DNA from: Rhodospirillales bacterium
GTDB taxonomy: Bacteria; Pseudomonadota; Alphaproteobacteria; Acetobacterales; Acetobacteraceae
Direction: 5' to 3'
Assembly (NCBI GenBank): GCA_947447625.1
Contig: CANFKS010000034.1
Coordinates: 1 to 38,214, forward strand
Length of the DNA stretch: 38,214 nt
Position numbers and translations under genes: made by a program. Below, in pieces: positions 7,837-16,907 of this stretch (its first letter is position 1; every line of letters begins with the position of its first letter). Below the pieces are notes generated by a model. The model was given only the letters and a program-made list of their open reading frames with translations. It had not been told where the DNA came from and made no database searches.

Positions 7837-9876
7837 TCACAGCGCGCCCGGAAAGTGGCAGGCGACGAACTGGCCGTCAGCACCGGGCCGCAGCAGCGGC
7901 ACTTCGGCGGCACAGAGCGGGGCCGCAATCGGGCAGCGCGTCCGGAAGCGGCAGCCGGAGGGCGGGGCGATTGCCGAGGGGGGTTCACCCAGCATGGGAA
8001 CCCGGCGGCGGCTGCGCTCGATCCGCGGATCCGGCACCGGGGCGGCGGCGATCAAGGCCGCCGTGTAAGGATGCAGCGGGCGGGCGAACAGGTCGCCAGC
8101 GCGGGCGATCTCCATGACGCGGCCGAGATAGAGCACCACGATGCGGTCACAGACATGACGGACGACGGCGAGGTCATGGGCGATGAACAGATAGGTCAGC
8201 CCCAGGCGCTCCTGGAGGTCGACCATGAGGTTGATGATTTGCGCCTGGATGTTGACGTCGAGCGCCGAGACCGGCTCGTCGGCCAGGATCAGTTCGGGCC
8301 CGACCGCGAGGGCGCGGGCGATGGAGATGCGCTGGCGCTGGCCGCCCGAGAATTCATGCGGATAGCGCGCGGCATGCGCCGGGGCGAGGCCCACGAGATC
8401 AAGCAACTCCGCCACGCGCAAGGCGGGATCACCGGCCAATCCGTGCAGAGCGATGGGGCCGGCCAGGATGTCGCCCACCGTCATGCGCGGGTTGAGGGAT
8501 GCGAAAGGATCCTGGAAAATCATCTGCATGCGCCGGCGCAGCGGGCGCATCTCGGCGATCGAGGCGGTGGTGATGTCCTGCCCGTCAAAGGCGATTGTCC
8601 CCGATGTGGGGGCGTGCAGGCGGGCGATGAGGCGGGCGAGGGTGGATTTGCCGCAGCCGCTTTCGCCGACCAGCCCGACGGTTTCGCCCTTGAAGACGTC
8701 GAGATCCACGCCATCGACCGCGCGCAGCATGCGCGGCGGCGCGAACAAGCTCTCGCGGGCAAGGGCAAAATGTTTCGTCACCCCCGCCAGGCGCAGCATG
8801 GGCACCGGGCTATCAGCAGCAGAGGGGGCAGAGGGGGCAGCAGCGGCGGGCGCCGCGGTCCGGCGCGGCGGGGGCGGCAGGCTGCTGCCGTCCTGGGTGA
8901 TCCAGCAGCGGGCGGCGCGGGTGGGCCCGGTCGCCGACAGAGGCGGCGGCTCGGCACAGCGGGCCTCGGCGAAAGGGCAGCGCGCCCGGAAGCGACAGCC
9001 CGCGGGCCAGGCGCGGGGATCGGGCGGCTGCCCCTCGATCGTCGCGAGGCGGCGCTCGGATGCATCAAGCGGCGCGTCGATGCGCGGGGCGGCGTGCAGC
9101 AGGGCCCATGTGTAGGGATGGCGCGGATCGCTGAGCAGGTCCTCGGGCGCGCCCTCCTCCACCACTTCGCCGGCATACATGACAAGCACCCGCGAACAGA
9201 CATTCGCGATCACCCCGAGATCGTGGCTGATGAGAATGACGGCCGTGCCCAGGCTGGCGTTGAGGTCGCGCAGCAGGTCAAGGATCTGCGCCTGGATGGT
9301 GACATCGAGGGCGGTGGTGGGTTCGTCGGCGATCAGGAGCGCGGGTTCGTTGGAAAACCCCATCGCGAGCATCACCCGCTGGCGCATGCCGCCGGAGAAG
9401 TGATGCGGATACGCGCGCACCGCCCGATCGGGGGCGGCGACACCCATGCGCCGCAACAAGTCGATCGACCGCTTGCGCGCGGCGGCCACGGTGAAGCGGC
9501 CATGCGCGGTCATCGCCTCGACCAGTTGCCGCGCGATCCGCAGAACCGGGTTGAGCGAGGTCATCGGATCCTGGAAGACCATCGCGATTTCGCGGCCGCG
9601 GATCTGCCGGATTTCGGCATCGCCGAGTTGATTGAGATGCCGGCCTCGGAACATGATGTCGCCGCCCACGATGCGGGCGGGTTCGTCGAGCAGGCGCATG
9701 ATGGATTTGGCGAGAACGCTTTTGCCGGAGCCGGATTCACCGACGATGCCAAGGGTCTCCCCGGCATGCAGCGTGAAACTCACCCCGTCCACCGCACGGA
9801 TCGGGCCGCTGTCGGCGAGGAACCAGGTGCGCAGGTCGCGCACCGCCAGGAGCGGGTGTTCAGCGGGTTCGGGCAT
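7837..9876 (-). CDS. dppDF: Fused dipeptide/oligopeptide ABC transporter ATPase (DppD-DppF in one chain)
   Basis: This cytoplasmic ATPase powers peptide-type import and carries two complete nucleotide-binding domains in 679 residues. The first has Walker A GESGSGKS (about 46-53), signature FSGGMRQRV, Walker [15 protein letters not shown] and the H-loop ILISHDLGV. The second has Walker A GESGCGKS (about 404-411), signature [15 protein letters not shown], Walker [12 protein letters not shown] and H-loop LFIAHDLAV. Each half ends in the oligopeptide/dipeptide C-terminal region with four cysteines ([15 protein letters not shown] and [15 protein letters not shown] plus a later Cys). In some DppD proteins these bind an iron-sulfur cluster. 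The ATG at 9876 begins [15 protein letters not shown] and overlaps the end of dppC by 17 bases; an alternative start at 9906 would add ten residues. The halves are joined by a low-complexity Pro/Ala/Ser linker. Confidence 0.94.
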   Translation of the reverse strand: MPEPAEHPLLAVRDLRTWFLADSGPIRAVDGVSFTLHAGETLGIVGESGSGKSVLAKSIMRLLDEPARIVGGDIMFRGRHLNQLGDAEIRQIRGREIAMVFQDPMTSLNPVLRIARQLVEAMTAHGRFTVAAARKRSIDLLRRMGVAAPDRAVRAYPHHFSGGMRQRVMLAMGFSNEPALLIADEPTTALDVTIQAQILDLLRDLNASLGTAVILISHDLGVIANVCSRVLVMYAGEVVEEGAPEDLLSDPRHPYTWALLHAAPRIDAPLDASERRLATIEGQPPDPRAWPAGCRFRARCPFAEARCAEPPPLSATGPTRAARCWITQDGSSLPPPPRRTAAPAAAAPSAPSAADSPVPMLRLAGVTKHFALARESLFAPPRMLRAVDGVDLDVFKGETVGLVGESGCGKSTLARLIARLHAPTSGTIAFDGQDITTASIAEMRPLRRRMQMIFQDPFASLNPRMTVGDILAGPIALHGLAGDPALRVAELLDLVGLAPAHAARYPHEFSGGQRQRISIARALAVGPELILADEPVSALDVNIQAQIINLMVDLQERLGLTYLFIAHDLAVVRHVCDRIVVLYLGRVMEIARAGDLFARPLHPYTAALIAAAPVPDPRIERSRRRVPMLGEPPSAIAPPSGCRFRTRCPIAAPLCAAEVPLLRPGADGQFVACHFPGAL

Positions 9877-10717
9877 GGGGGTCCAGCCAGTCTCGCACGC
9901 CGTCACCGACGAAGTTGAAGCCCATCACCACAGAGAGAATGGCAAGGCCAGGGAAGGTGGCGACCCACCATTGCTGCACGAGTTCGCGGCCCTCCGCGAC
10001 CATCGCCCCCCATTCGGCAGACGGCGGAGTGACGCCGAGACCCAGGAAGGAGAGGCCGGCGAACACCAGGATGGCGTTGCCGAGGTCGAGGGTGATGAGC
10101 ACGATCAGCGGGCCGAGAGCGTTCGGCATGATCTGGCGCAGCAGGATATGGGCGGGGCCGAAGCCTACGGTCTGGGCAGCCTCGACGTATTCGAGCGCGC
10201 GCTGGCTGATCACCAGACTGCGCGCGAGCCGCGCGAATTTGGGCCACCACACCACCAGCATCGCGATCATCGTGTTGAGCGTGCCGATGCCCAACGCAGC
10301 CGCGATGGCCATGGCGAGAATGATGGGCGGGAAACAAAACACAAGGTCGGTGATGCGCATCAGCACCTCCTCGGCCCAGCCGCGCGCATAGGCCGCAACG
10401 GCGCCAAGCAGCGTACCGAAGGCAGCACCGAGCAGCACGACACTGAACCCCACGACCAACGAAACGCGGCCGCCCCAGATGATGCGCGACCACACATCCC
10501 GCCCAAGGGCGTCCGTGCCGAGCCAGTGGACGGCCGAGGGCGGCCGCAGGCGGTCCGTCACGTCAACGAAATTGGGGTCGAACGGCGCGGTCCAGGGTGC
10601 GCAACCGGCCAGGATCAACCAGGCCAGGATGATCGCGCCGCCAGAAGCCGCAAGCCCGTAGCGCCGGGCCCAGCGCAGCCCGGGCGAGGCCAGGCGCGGC
10701 AGGATGACGCCGCTCAT
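9860..10717 (-). CDS. dppC: Dipeptide/oligopeptide ABC permease, DppC type
   Basis: One of two inner-membrane permeases of the Dpp-type importer, 285 residues. The N-terminal span (GGAIILAWLILAGCAPW) is followed by a periplasmic segment with the DppC-typical phrase HWLGTDALGRDVWSRIIWGG near residue 65. Further spans follow, then the EAA loop that docks to the ATPase (EYVEAAQTVGFGPAHILLRQ, about residue 180) and LSFLGLGVTPPSAEWG. The start ATG overlaps the dppB stop in an ATGA arrangement, showing tight translational coupling. The downstream fused ATPase overlaps its end. Identification as the C-type permease is firm; the substrate is not known. Confidence 0.95.
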   Translation of the reverse strand: MSGVILPRLASPGLRWARRYGLAASGGAIILAWLILAGCAPWTAPFDPNFVDVTDRLRPPSAVHWLGTDALGRDVWSRIIWGGRVSLVVGFSVVLLGAAFGTLLGAVAAYARGWAEEVLMRITDLVFCFPPIILAMAIAAALGIGTLNTMIAMLVVWWPKFARLARSLVISQRALEYVEAAQTVGFGPAHILLRQIMPNALGPLIVLITLDLGNAILVFAGLSFLGLGVTPPSAEWGAMVAEGRELVQQWWVATFPGLAILSVVMGFNFVGDGVRDWLDPHARTR

Positions 10718-11727
10718 GTCTTCACCGTGCGCGGATCGAGCAGCGCGTAGGACATATCGACCAGCAAATTCACCAGCACGAACAAGGCCGCCACAATCAC
10801 CGTAATGGCCATGATGGCGGGAAAATCGATGGCGACCGCGCTGCGGAACGTATAGCGGCCAAGGCCGGGCCAGGAGAACACGGTTTCCGTCATCACCGCG
10901 CCGGCCAGAAGATTGGCGTAAGCGAGGCCGCCGAGGGTGACGACGGGCAGCATGGCATTGGGCAGCGCATGGCCGGTGACGATGGTGCGGGCGAGCAGAC
11001 CCTTGGCGCGGGCGACGCGCACATAGTCCTGCGACAAGGCATCGAGCATGGCCGCGCGCGTCGTGCGGGTGATGAGGCCCAGGGTGGAACTTGCAAGAAC
11101 CACAGCGGGCAGCACGAGATGGGCCGCCGCGTCACGGAATGTCGCCCAATCGCCAAGCCAGGCCGTGTCGAGCAGCAGCAATCCGGTCAGGCGCTCCGGC
11201 GGAAAAGCAGCGACGTCGAGGCGGCCAGGGCCGGGCGCCCAGTCGAGCGCGCCGTAGAACACCGCCAACATGACGAAGGCGAGCCAGAATGTCGGGGCGG
11301 ACACACCGACCAGGGAGATCATGCGGGCGAGATTGTCGATCCAACTGTCGCGTCTGACCGCGGCCAGGATGCCAAGCGGCAGGCCGAGGGCGAGGGACAG
11401 GACAAAGGCAACCGATGCGAGTTCCACGGTGGCCGGGCCATACTCCGCAATATCCTGCATGACCGGCCGGTGGGAGGCGATGGATTCGCCGAAATCGCCG
11501 CGCGTCAGCCCTTCGAGAAAGATCCAGTAGCGTTCCCAAAGCGGCAGATCGAGGCCCCAGCGATGCCGAAAGGCAGCGACCACAGCCGGATTGGCGGCGG
11601 CAAGATCGCCAAGCTGCGCCAGCACCGGATCACCGGGGACGGTGTTGGCGATGAGAAAGACCACGAACGAGGCCAACACGACCATGATGCAGGCCGTGAC
11701 CAAGCGTGAGGCCATGTAACCGATCAC
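10714..11727 (-). CDS. dppB: Dipeptide/oligopeptide ABC permease, DppB type
   Basis: First gene of the dpp operon and partner permease of DppC, 337 residues. The N-terminus (MIGYMASRLVTACIMVVLAS) and the following FLIANTVPGDPVLAQLG are typical of DppB/OppB. Later blocks include GLPLGILAAVRRDSWIDNLA and the EAA loop with YVRVARAKGLLARTIVTGHA, then TETVFSWPGLGRYTFRSAVA. The start used is a GTG at 11727, which fits the family's N-terminal spacing; an ATG four codons in (11715) is possible. About 190 bases separate it from the acyl-CoA dehydrogenase upstream on the same strand, enough for its own promoter. Confidence 0.95.
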   Translation of the reverse strand: MIGYMASRLVTACIMVVLASFVVFLIANTVPGDPVLAQLGDLAAANPAVVAAFRHRWGLDLPLWERYWIFLEGLTRGDFGESIASHRPVMQDIAEYGPATVELASVAFVLSLALGLPLGILAAVRRDSWIDNLARMISLVGVSAPTFWLAFVMLAVFYGALDWAPGPGRLDVAAFPPERLTGLLLLDTAWLGDWATFRDAAAHLVLPAVVLASSTLGLITRTTRAAMLDALSQDYVRVARAKGLLARTIVTGHALPNAMLPVVTLGGLAYANLLAGAVMTETVFSWPGLGRYTFRSAVAIDFPAIMAITVIVAALFVLVNLLVDMSYALLDPRTVKT

Positions 11728-11900
11728 ATGCCGGCCTTTCTGATTGATGCCGCACGGCTGGGTGCCGGGCCGTCCGGGATGGACCGCACATCACCCTATC
11801 CCATGTCCAGCCGGCGCGTCAGGCCCGCTGAAGCATGCGCCCGGAAAATCGCCGCGCAAACCCAGACCCGAACCCCACGCCCCCGTGGCGCGGGTCAGCC

Positions 11901-11917
11901 AACGCCCACGCGGCGTT
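11901..11917 (-). terminator. Possible weak terminator after the acyl-CoA dehydrogenase
   Basis: AACGCC (11901-11906) and GGCGTT (11912-11917) form a 6-bp stem with a 5-base loop, overlapping the TAA stop of the gene ending at 11916. There is no T-run, so this may be fortuitous. The rest of the 11728-11900 gap before dppB shows nothing I can name. Confidence 0.25.
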
Positions 11918-13079
11918 ATTTCCGCGCGTCGATCAGTCGGCGGGCGATCACCATGCGGTGCACCTCGCTCGGGCCTTCGTAGATGCGCATGGTGCGCACT
12001 TTCTGGGCCATGATCTGCAGCGGCAGTTCGCGCGTCATGCCCATCGCGCCGAGGGATTGCATGGCGTGGTCGATCACATCCTGCGCGAGTTCGGTCGCGG
12101 TCACCTTGACCATGGAGGCCTCGGTGCGCACATCGCCGCCCGCGTCCTGCTTGGCCGCGGCATGGAGCACCATGAGGCGGCAGGCGTGGATCCGGGTGGC
12201 GGCATCGGCGATCCACCATTGGATGGACTGCCGGTCGGACAGTTTGGCGCCGAAGGTGGTGCGCTGCTTGACGTGGTTGATCATGATGTCGAGCGCACGG
12301 ATCGCCATGCCGGTGCACCAGGCGCCCATTTGCAGGCGGCGGACGGTGAGGCGGAGTTGCATGGGCGCAAAGCCCTGCCCGATGGTGCCGAGAATTTGCG
12401 TCTCGGGCACGCGCAGATTGTCGAACACGAGTTCGTAGGTGCGCTGGCCGCCGATCATCGGGATTTCGCGTTCGACGATGAAGCCCGGCGTGCCCTTGTC
12501 GACGAGGAAGGCGGTCACGCCTTCGTGGCGCTTGCCTTCGCCGACGCGGGCCATGACGATGGTGAAATCGACGTAAGGCACGCGGCTGACCCAGATCTTG
12601 CGCCCGTTGATGACCCAGTCGGTGCCGTCCTGCACGGCGCGGGTGGTCATGCCCGACGGGTCCCCGCCGGCGCCGGGTTCGGAGATCGCAATGGCGGATT
12701 TCTTTTCGCCGCTTGCATAGGGCAGCATGTAGCGCTGCTTCTGGTCCTCGTTGCAGGCGGCCATCAGCATATGCAGGTTGGGGCTGTCGGGCGGGAAGAA
12801 GAAGGGGATGCAGGTGCGGCCGAGTTCCTCGTTGATCGCCATGAGGGCGACGGCCGGAAGGTTGGCGCCGCCGAGTTCCTCGGGCACATCGAGGCCCCAG
12901 AGCCCGAGTTCCTTGCACTTGGCGTGCAGGCGGGTTTCCTCCTCGGCGGTGAGGCCCATTTTTTCGCCGCGGATTTCACGCGCAAGGGCGGCCGGTTCGA
13001 GGGGGATGAGTTCCTGATCGACGAATTTCGCCACCAGATCTTTGAGCATCCGGTGCTCTTCGGCCAGTTCGAACAACAT
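11916..13079 (-). CDS. Acyl-CoA dehydrogenase family protein
   Basis: An FAD-dependent alpha,beta-dehydrogenase of acyl-CoA thioesters, expected to pass electrons to EtfAB. The 387-residue product has the family's usual length and order. The N-terminal helical domain includes LGLWGLDVPEELGGANLP (about residue 59). The FAD/substrate segment is AIAISEPGAGGDPSGMTTRA (about 130), and the C-terminal helical domain follows. The catalytic base is most likely the Glu in RIYEGPSEVHR near residue 366, the position used by medium- and short-chain enzymes. The acyl chain specificity cannot be read from sequence. The ATG at 13079 begins MLFELAEEHRMLKDLVAKFV, a normal family start. The TPR gene lies 79 bases upstream on the same strand; the pair may or may not share a transcript. 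Confidence 0.93.
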   Translation of the reverse strand: MLFELAEEHRMLKDLVAKFVDQELIPLEPAALAREIRGEKMGLTAEEETRLHAKCKELGLWGLDVPEELGGANLPAVALMAINEELGRTCIPFFFPPDSPNLHMLMAACNEDQKQRYMLPYASGEKKSAIAISEPGAGGDPSGMTTRAVQDGTDWVINGRKIWVSRVPYVDFTIVMARVGEGKRHEGVTAFLVDKGTPGFIVEREIPMIGGQRTYELVFDNLRVPETQILGTIGQGFAPMQLRLTVRRLQMGAWCTGMAIRALDIMINHVKQRTTFGAKLSDRQSIQWWIADAATRIHACRLMVLHAAAKQDAGGDVRTEASMVKVTATELAQDVIDHAMQSLGAMGMTRELPLQIMAQKVRTMRIYEGPSEVHRMVIARRLIDARK

Positions 13080-13158
13080 GATCGGTCTCCTGCGTTTCGC
13101 CCATCATCTCGGAGGGCGCGGCCGGGGGCAACCACATTGCGGGATTTTTTTTGGCCGG

Positions 13159-14034
13159 TCAGGGTTTACGCGCAGGCTCGGGTCCATTGTCGGGGCCGGC
13201 GTCGAGGAGGGCGAGGTTTTGTTCGGCAAGGTCGGCGGCGGGGCTGTCGGGGTCAAGCTCGATGACCCGGTCCCAGTCGGCGCGCGCCCCTTCGGTGTCG
13301 CCTTTGCGCTGGCGCAGGATGCCGCGTTCGAGCAGCGCCTCGGGGTAATCGGCATCGAGGGCGAGGGCGCGGGCGATTTCGCCATCGGCGGCATCGAGCC
13401 GGTTGAGTTTGCGCAGGGTGGCGGCGCGCTGGGTCATGGCGTCGGTGCGGGTGGGATCGCGGGCCAGCACCTGATCCAGATCGGCAATCGCGTCGTCGTG
13501 GCGCTCGAGGCTGCCGGCGATACCGGCCCGTTCGATCAGCAGTTCGACATCATCGCCGAGCAGGCCCACGGCGCGGGTCATCGCCGCATAGGCCCGGTCG
13601 TTGTCATCGGCCATCACCCAGGCCTGGCCGGCCTGGCCGAACAACATGGCGCGGACGGCCGGCGGCGCGATGCTGCGCCCCGCCATCGCCTCGAGCAAAG
13701 CGGCCCCTTCGGCGGGCTGGCCAAGCGCGATTTTGGACAAAGCGAGGCAATGGGCAGCCCCCTCCCCGCCCGCGCTCCAGCCAAGAGAGAAGGCGGTGGC
13801 GCCGGTCGGGTCGTTCTCCAGCAGGTCGAGGCATTTCTCGTAATCCTGCCCGGCGGCAACGCGCGGCGGCACCGGCGGCACCGGCAATGCCAAGCTGCCG
13901 CGCGGGGCCAGGCTGCCGAGCGGGGCCATGTCTTCGCTGACGCCCGGCGCGCCGGACGCAAGCATCCAGCAGCCGGCAGCCACGGCGGCGCCGAGCAGCA
14001 GCCCACCCAGAACGGAAAGAAGGCGCGTGTTCAT
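13159..14034 (-). CDS. Tetratricopeptide-repeat protein, membrane-anchored or exported
   Basis: The 291-residue protein starts with a hydrophobic segment (MNTRLLSVLGGLLLGAAVAA followed by GC). This is either a signal-anchor or a poor lipobox with the Cys at about residue 22. From about residue 60 on it is helical and Ala-rich. Recognisable TPR units occur near residues 190-270, for example DDAIADLDQVLARDPTRTDA, then a unit ending ALALDADYPEALLERG and GARADWDRVIELDPDSPAA. TPRs mediate protein-protein contacts; no enzymatic domain is visible and no partner is suggested by the neighbours. It is divergent from the YeeZ-like gene, with only 50 bases between the starts, which must hold both promoters. 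Confidence 0.85.
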   Translation of the reverse strand: MNTRLLSVLGGLLLGAAVAAGCWMLASGAPGVSEDMAPLGSLAPRGSLALPVPPVPPRVAAGQDYEKCLDLLENDPTGATAFSLGWSAGGEGAAHCLALSKIALGQPAEGAALLEAMAGRSIAPPAVRAMLFGQAGQAWVMADDNDRAYAAMTRAVGLLGDDVELLIERAGIAGSLERHDDAIADLDQVLARDPTRTDAMTQRAATLRKLNRLDAADGEIARALALDADYPEALLERGILRQRKGDTEGARADWDRVIELDPDSPAADLAEQNLALLDAGPDNGPEPARKP

Positions 14035-14084
14035 CGTCCGAACAGTGTAGTCTGTCAGCCGGCATCACCGCAAAAGAGGCGCAC

Positions 14085-14987
14085 ATGGTCGGACGATCGC
14101 TGCTGATATTCGGGGCGGGATATTGCGGACGCGCGATCGCGGAGGCGGCGGTGGCAGCCGGATTCGAAGTGACGGCGACCAGTCGCGGCGGCGCCCGGGC
14201 GGAAGCGCGATGGCAGGTGATCGACTTCGATCAGGCCGGCCCGGCGATCGCCAAAGCCACGCATATCCTGGCAACAGCCCCGCCGGGCGAGACCGGGGAC
14301 CCGGCGCTGGCAGCGCATGGCGCAGCGATCGCGGCCGCCGATCGGGTGCGCTGGATCGGCTATGTGTCCACCACCGGGGTATACGGCGATCGAAATGGCG
14401 GCTGGGTCGACGAGGCAACGCCGCCGGCGCCGAGCGGACCGCGCGGGCTGCGTCGAGTCGCGGCCGAGGCCGGCTGGGGCGCGATGGCGGGGCGCTGCGC
14501 GGTGGATCTGTTCCGGGTTGCCGGGATCTACGGGCCGGGCCGCTCGGCGCTCGATGATGTGCGGGCGGGCCGGTCGCGGCGGGTGAACAAGCCCGGCCAT
14601 GTGTTCGGCCGGATCCACCGCGACGACATCACCGGCGCGGTGCTGGCCGCCATGCTGCAGGCCGCAGACAGGCTGGCGGAAAGAGCCACCGAGCCGGCGC
14701 GGGCCGGTGGCGTGCGGGCGCTCAATCTGAGCGATGACGGGCCGGCATCCTCGGCCGATGTGCTGGCAGAGGCGGCGCGGCTGCTGGGCGTGCCGCCGCC
14801 GCCGCTGGTGCCCTATGCGGCGGCGCTGGCCGCAATGAGCCCGATGGCGCGGTCGTTCTGGGCGGAAAACCGGCGCGTCTCCTCGGCTGCGACGCAAGCG
14901 GCGCTGGGGTATCGGTGGCGTTTCCCCGACTACCGATCAGGCCTCGCCGCCATCCTCGCCGAGGAGGGCAGCCACGGTCCGGCATAG
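14085..14987 (+). CDS. YeeZ-like NAD(P)-dependent epimerase/SDR-fold protein
   Basis: The 300-residue protein has an N-terminal Rossmann motif (LLIFGAGYCGRAIAEAAVAA, GxGxxG at residues 10-15). The segment VRWIGYVSTTGVYGDRNGGW is typical of the extended/atypical SDR subgroup that includes E. coli YeeZ. Further blocks are DLFRVAGIYGPGRSALDDVR and HVFGRIHRDDITGAVLAAML, common to nucleotide-sugar epimerase relatives. The classical YxxxK catalytic pair is not evident after VYG, as in other YeeZ-like proteins, so the reaction is unknown. AGAGG lies 5 bases before the ATG and supports the start. Its last 51 bases overlap the 3' end of the convergent hydrolase gene. Confidence 0.85.
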   Translation: MVGRSLLIFGAGYCGRAIAEAAVAAGFEVTATSRGGARAEARWQVIDFDQAGPAIAKATHILATAPPGETGDPALAAHGAAIAAADRVRWIGYVSTTGVYGDRNGGWVDEATPPAPSGPRGLRRVAAEAGWGAMAGRCAVDLFRVAGIYGPGRSALDDVRAGRSRRVNKPGHVFGRIHRDDITGAVLAAMLQAADRLAERATEPARAGGVRALNLSDDGPASSADVLAEAARLLGVPPPPLVPYAAALAAMSPMARSFWAENRRVSSAATQAALGYRWRFPDYRSGLAAILAEEGSHGPA

Positions 14988-15722
14988 CAGGGCGATGTCG
15001 CACCCGCGGGAGAGGCGGTGATCGCCGTCCTTGATCAACGTGATCCGCACGTCCTCGGAAGCGAGGTTGCCCGCGATATCGACCGCGTGGCGCCACGGCA
15101 CGTCATCGTCGCGCTGGCCTTGCAGCAGCCGAACCGGACAGTCGAGCGCGATGGGAGCGCCGAGCAGCAGATGCGTGCGGCCATCCTCGATCAGGCCCCG
15201 CGTGATCACATAGGGCTCACCATACTGGCTCGGCACGATGCGCCGGCCGGTTGCCATCAGATCGGCCTGCTCGGCTGGCGTCAGCCCGTCCCAGATCATG
15301 CATTCCGTGAAATCGGGCGCGGCCGCAATGCCGACGAGACCCACCACGCGCGCCCGGCGGCGCAGCGCGACGAGCAGGGCGATCCATCCCCCCATGGAGG
15401 ACCCGACCAGCAGCAGCGGGCCCGCGCTCAGCCGGTCAATCACCGTCAGCGCATCCGCCATCCAGCGCCCGATGCTGCCATCCTCGAAGCGGCCGCCGCT
15501 CGCGCCATGCCCGGAATAATCGAGCCGCAGCATCGCCCGGCCCTGCCCGGCGCACCAGTCGCGCAGCGCCGTCGCCTTGCTGCCCGCCATGTCGCTGTTG
15601 AAGCCGGGCAGGAAGACCACCACCGGCCCCCTGCCCTCCAGCCGCGCCCAGGCCAGTTCCACGCCGTCTTCGCGCGCGATCCGCCCGCTGTGCTCGATTG
15701 CGCCCTGCGCCATGTCCGGCAT
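14937..15722 (-). CDS. Alpha/beta hydrolase (ABHD10/serine esterase-like)
   Basis: A 261-residue alpha/beta-hydrolase fold protein. The nucleophile elbow is GSSMGG with Ser109. The probable acid is in QGQRDDDVPW (Asp207) and the catalytic His is in KDGDHRLS (His235). The oxyanion region FLPGFNSDMAGSKATALRDW near residue 37 and LRLDYSGHGASGG near 66 resemble the ABHD10/palmitoyl-thioesterase-like group. The natural ester or thioester is unknown. The start at 15722 has a second ATG three codons later. The gene is convergent with the YeeZ-like gene (51-base overlap) and divergent from the glycosyltransferase at 15759, with 36 bases between the starts. Confidence 0.88.
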   Translation of the reverse strand: MPDMAQGAIEHSGRIAREDGVELAWARLEGRGPVVVFLPGFNSDMAGSKATALRDWCAGQGRAMLRLDYSGHGASGGRFEDGSIGRWMADALTVIDRLSAGPLLLVGSSMGGWIALLVALRRRARVVGLVGIAAAPDFTECMIWDGLTPAEQADLMATGRRIVPSQYGEPYVITRGLIEDGRTHLLLGAPIALDCPVRLLQGQRDDDVPWRHAVDIAGNLASEDVRITLIKDGDHRLSRGCDIALLCRTVAALLGEDGGEA

Positions 15723-15758
15723 CCTTCACTTCCCGATGCGCCGTGATATAGCCGGATC

Positions 15759-16907
15759 ATGAACGAAACCACAGAGTCGCCGTTTCCGGTGGTGCTCCAG
15801 GTGCTGCCGGCACTCGACGGCGGCGGCGTGGAGCGCGGCACGGTCGAAGTCACCCAGGCCATCACCCGGGCCGGGGGCACCGCGCTCGTCGCCAGCGCGG
15901 GCGGGCGGCTGGTGCCATCGGTGCTGCGCGCCGGCGGGCGCCACGTCACACTCAAGCTCGACTCCAAAAACCCATGGCGCATCTGGCGCAACGCCACGGC
16001 CCTGGCGCAGCTCATCCGCGAGGCGCGCGTGGATATCGTCCATGCCCGCTCGCGCGCCCCGGCCTGGTCGGCCTGGCTCGCCGCGCAGCGCACGGGGGTC
16101 CATTTCGTCACGACCTATCACGCGCCCTACGGCGAGCAGTTCATGCTCAAGCGGCGCTACAATGCGATCATGGCGCAAGGCGAAATCGTGATTGCGATCA
16201 GCCACTTCGTCGCCGCTCTGATCCAGCGCCGGCACGGCGTGCCGGCAAGCCGGATCCGGGTTATCCCCCGTGGGGTGGACCCCGCGATGTTCGATCCGGC
16301 GCGGGTGGCGACAGACCGGATGGCCCGGCTGGCCAAGGCCTGGCGGGTGGAGGACGGGCATCCGACGATCATGCTGCCGGGGCGGCTGACGCGCTGGAAG
16401 GGGCAGACCGTGCTGATCGAGGCGCTGGCGCAGATGACCAACCGGGCCGCCCATGTCGTGCTGGTCGGCTCGGACCAGGGGCGCGCGAAATTCTCAGCCG
16501 AGCTGTCGGCCCTCGCGACCCGGCTTGGCGTGGCCGAGCGGGTGCGGATGGTGGGGCATTGCGAGGACATGCCGGCGGCGCTGATGCTGTCCGATGTGGT
16601 GGTCAACCCGTCGATCGAGCCGGAGGGGTTCGGCCGCGTGGTGATCGAGGCCCAGTCGATGGCGCGGATCACCATCGGCACCGATCATGGCGGCGCGGCC
16701 GAGACGATCGAGCATGGCGTGACCGGGATGCGCGTGAAGCCGGGCGATGCAGCAGCCCTGGCCGCCGCACTCGACGCAGCGCTGGCGATGCCCCATGCGG
16801 CGCGGGCGGCGATGGGGGCGGCGGCACGCGCCTCGGTGCAGGCCCGCTACACCACCGCGGCCCTGCAGGACGCGACGATCGAGGCCTATCGCGCGGTGCT
16901 CGGCTGA
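15759..16907 (+). CDS. Glycosyltransferase family 4 protein
   Basis: A GT-B retaining glycosyltransferase of 382 residues. The N-terminal acceptor domain starts VVLQVLPALDGGGVERGTVE. The C-terminal donor domain begins near PGRLTRWKGQTVLIEALAQM (about residue 207) and contains the EX7E motif EPEGFGRVVIEA near residues 287-295. Such enzymes add sugars to lipopolysaccharide or capsule precursors from nucleotide sugars on the cytoplasmic face of the inner membrane. The exact sugar is not deducible. Its stop overlaps the start of the GT9 gene by one base (TGATG), so both are translated from one message and probably act on the same glycan, most likely LPS core (inference). Confidence 0.92.
   Translation: MNETTESPFPVVLQVLPALDGGGVERGTVEVTQAITRAGGTALVASAGGRLVPSVLRAGGRHVTLKLDSKNPWRIWRNATALAQLIREARVDIVHARSRAPAWSAWLAAQRTGVHFVTTYHAPYGEQFMLKRRYNAIMAQGEIVIAISHFVAALIQRRHGVPASRIRVIPRGVDPAMFDPARVATDRMARLAKAWRVEDGHPTIMLPGRLTRWKGQTVLIEALAQMTNRAAHVVLVGSDQGRAKFSAELSALATRLGVAERVRMVGHCEDMPAALMLSDVVVNPSIEPEGFGRVVIEAQSMARITIGTDHGGAAETIEHGVTGMRVKPGDAAALAAALDAALAMPHAARAAMGAAARASVQARYTTAALQDATIEAYRAVLG

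Noticed and set aside
6673-9918. Plus-strand open frame of 1081 codons opposite dppDF and dppA
   Set aside because: It is antisense to genes with full ATPase and binding-protein motifs. Long antisense frames are expected in GC-rich genes, and its Gly/Arg/His/Asp-rich translation shows no domain.
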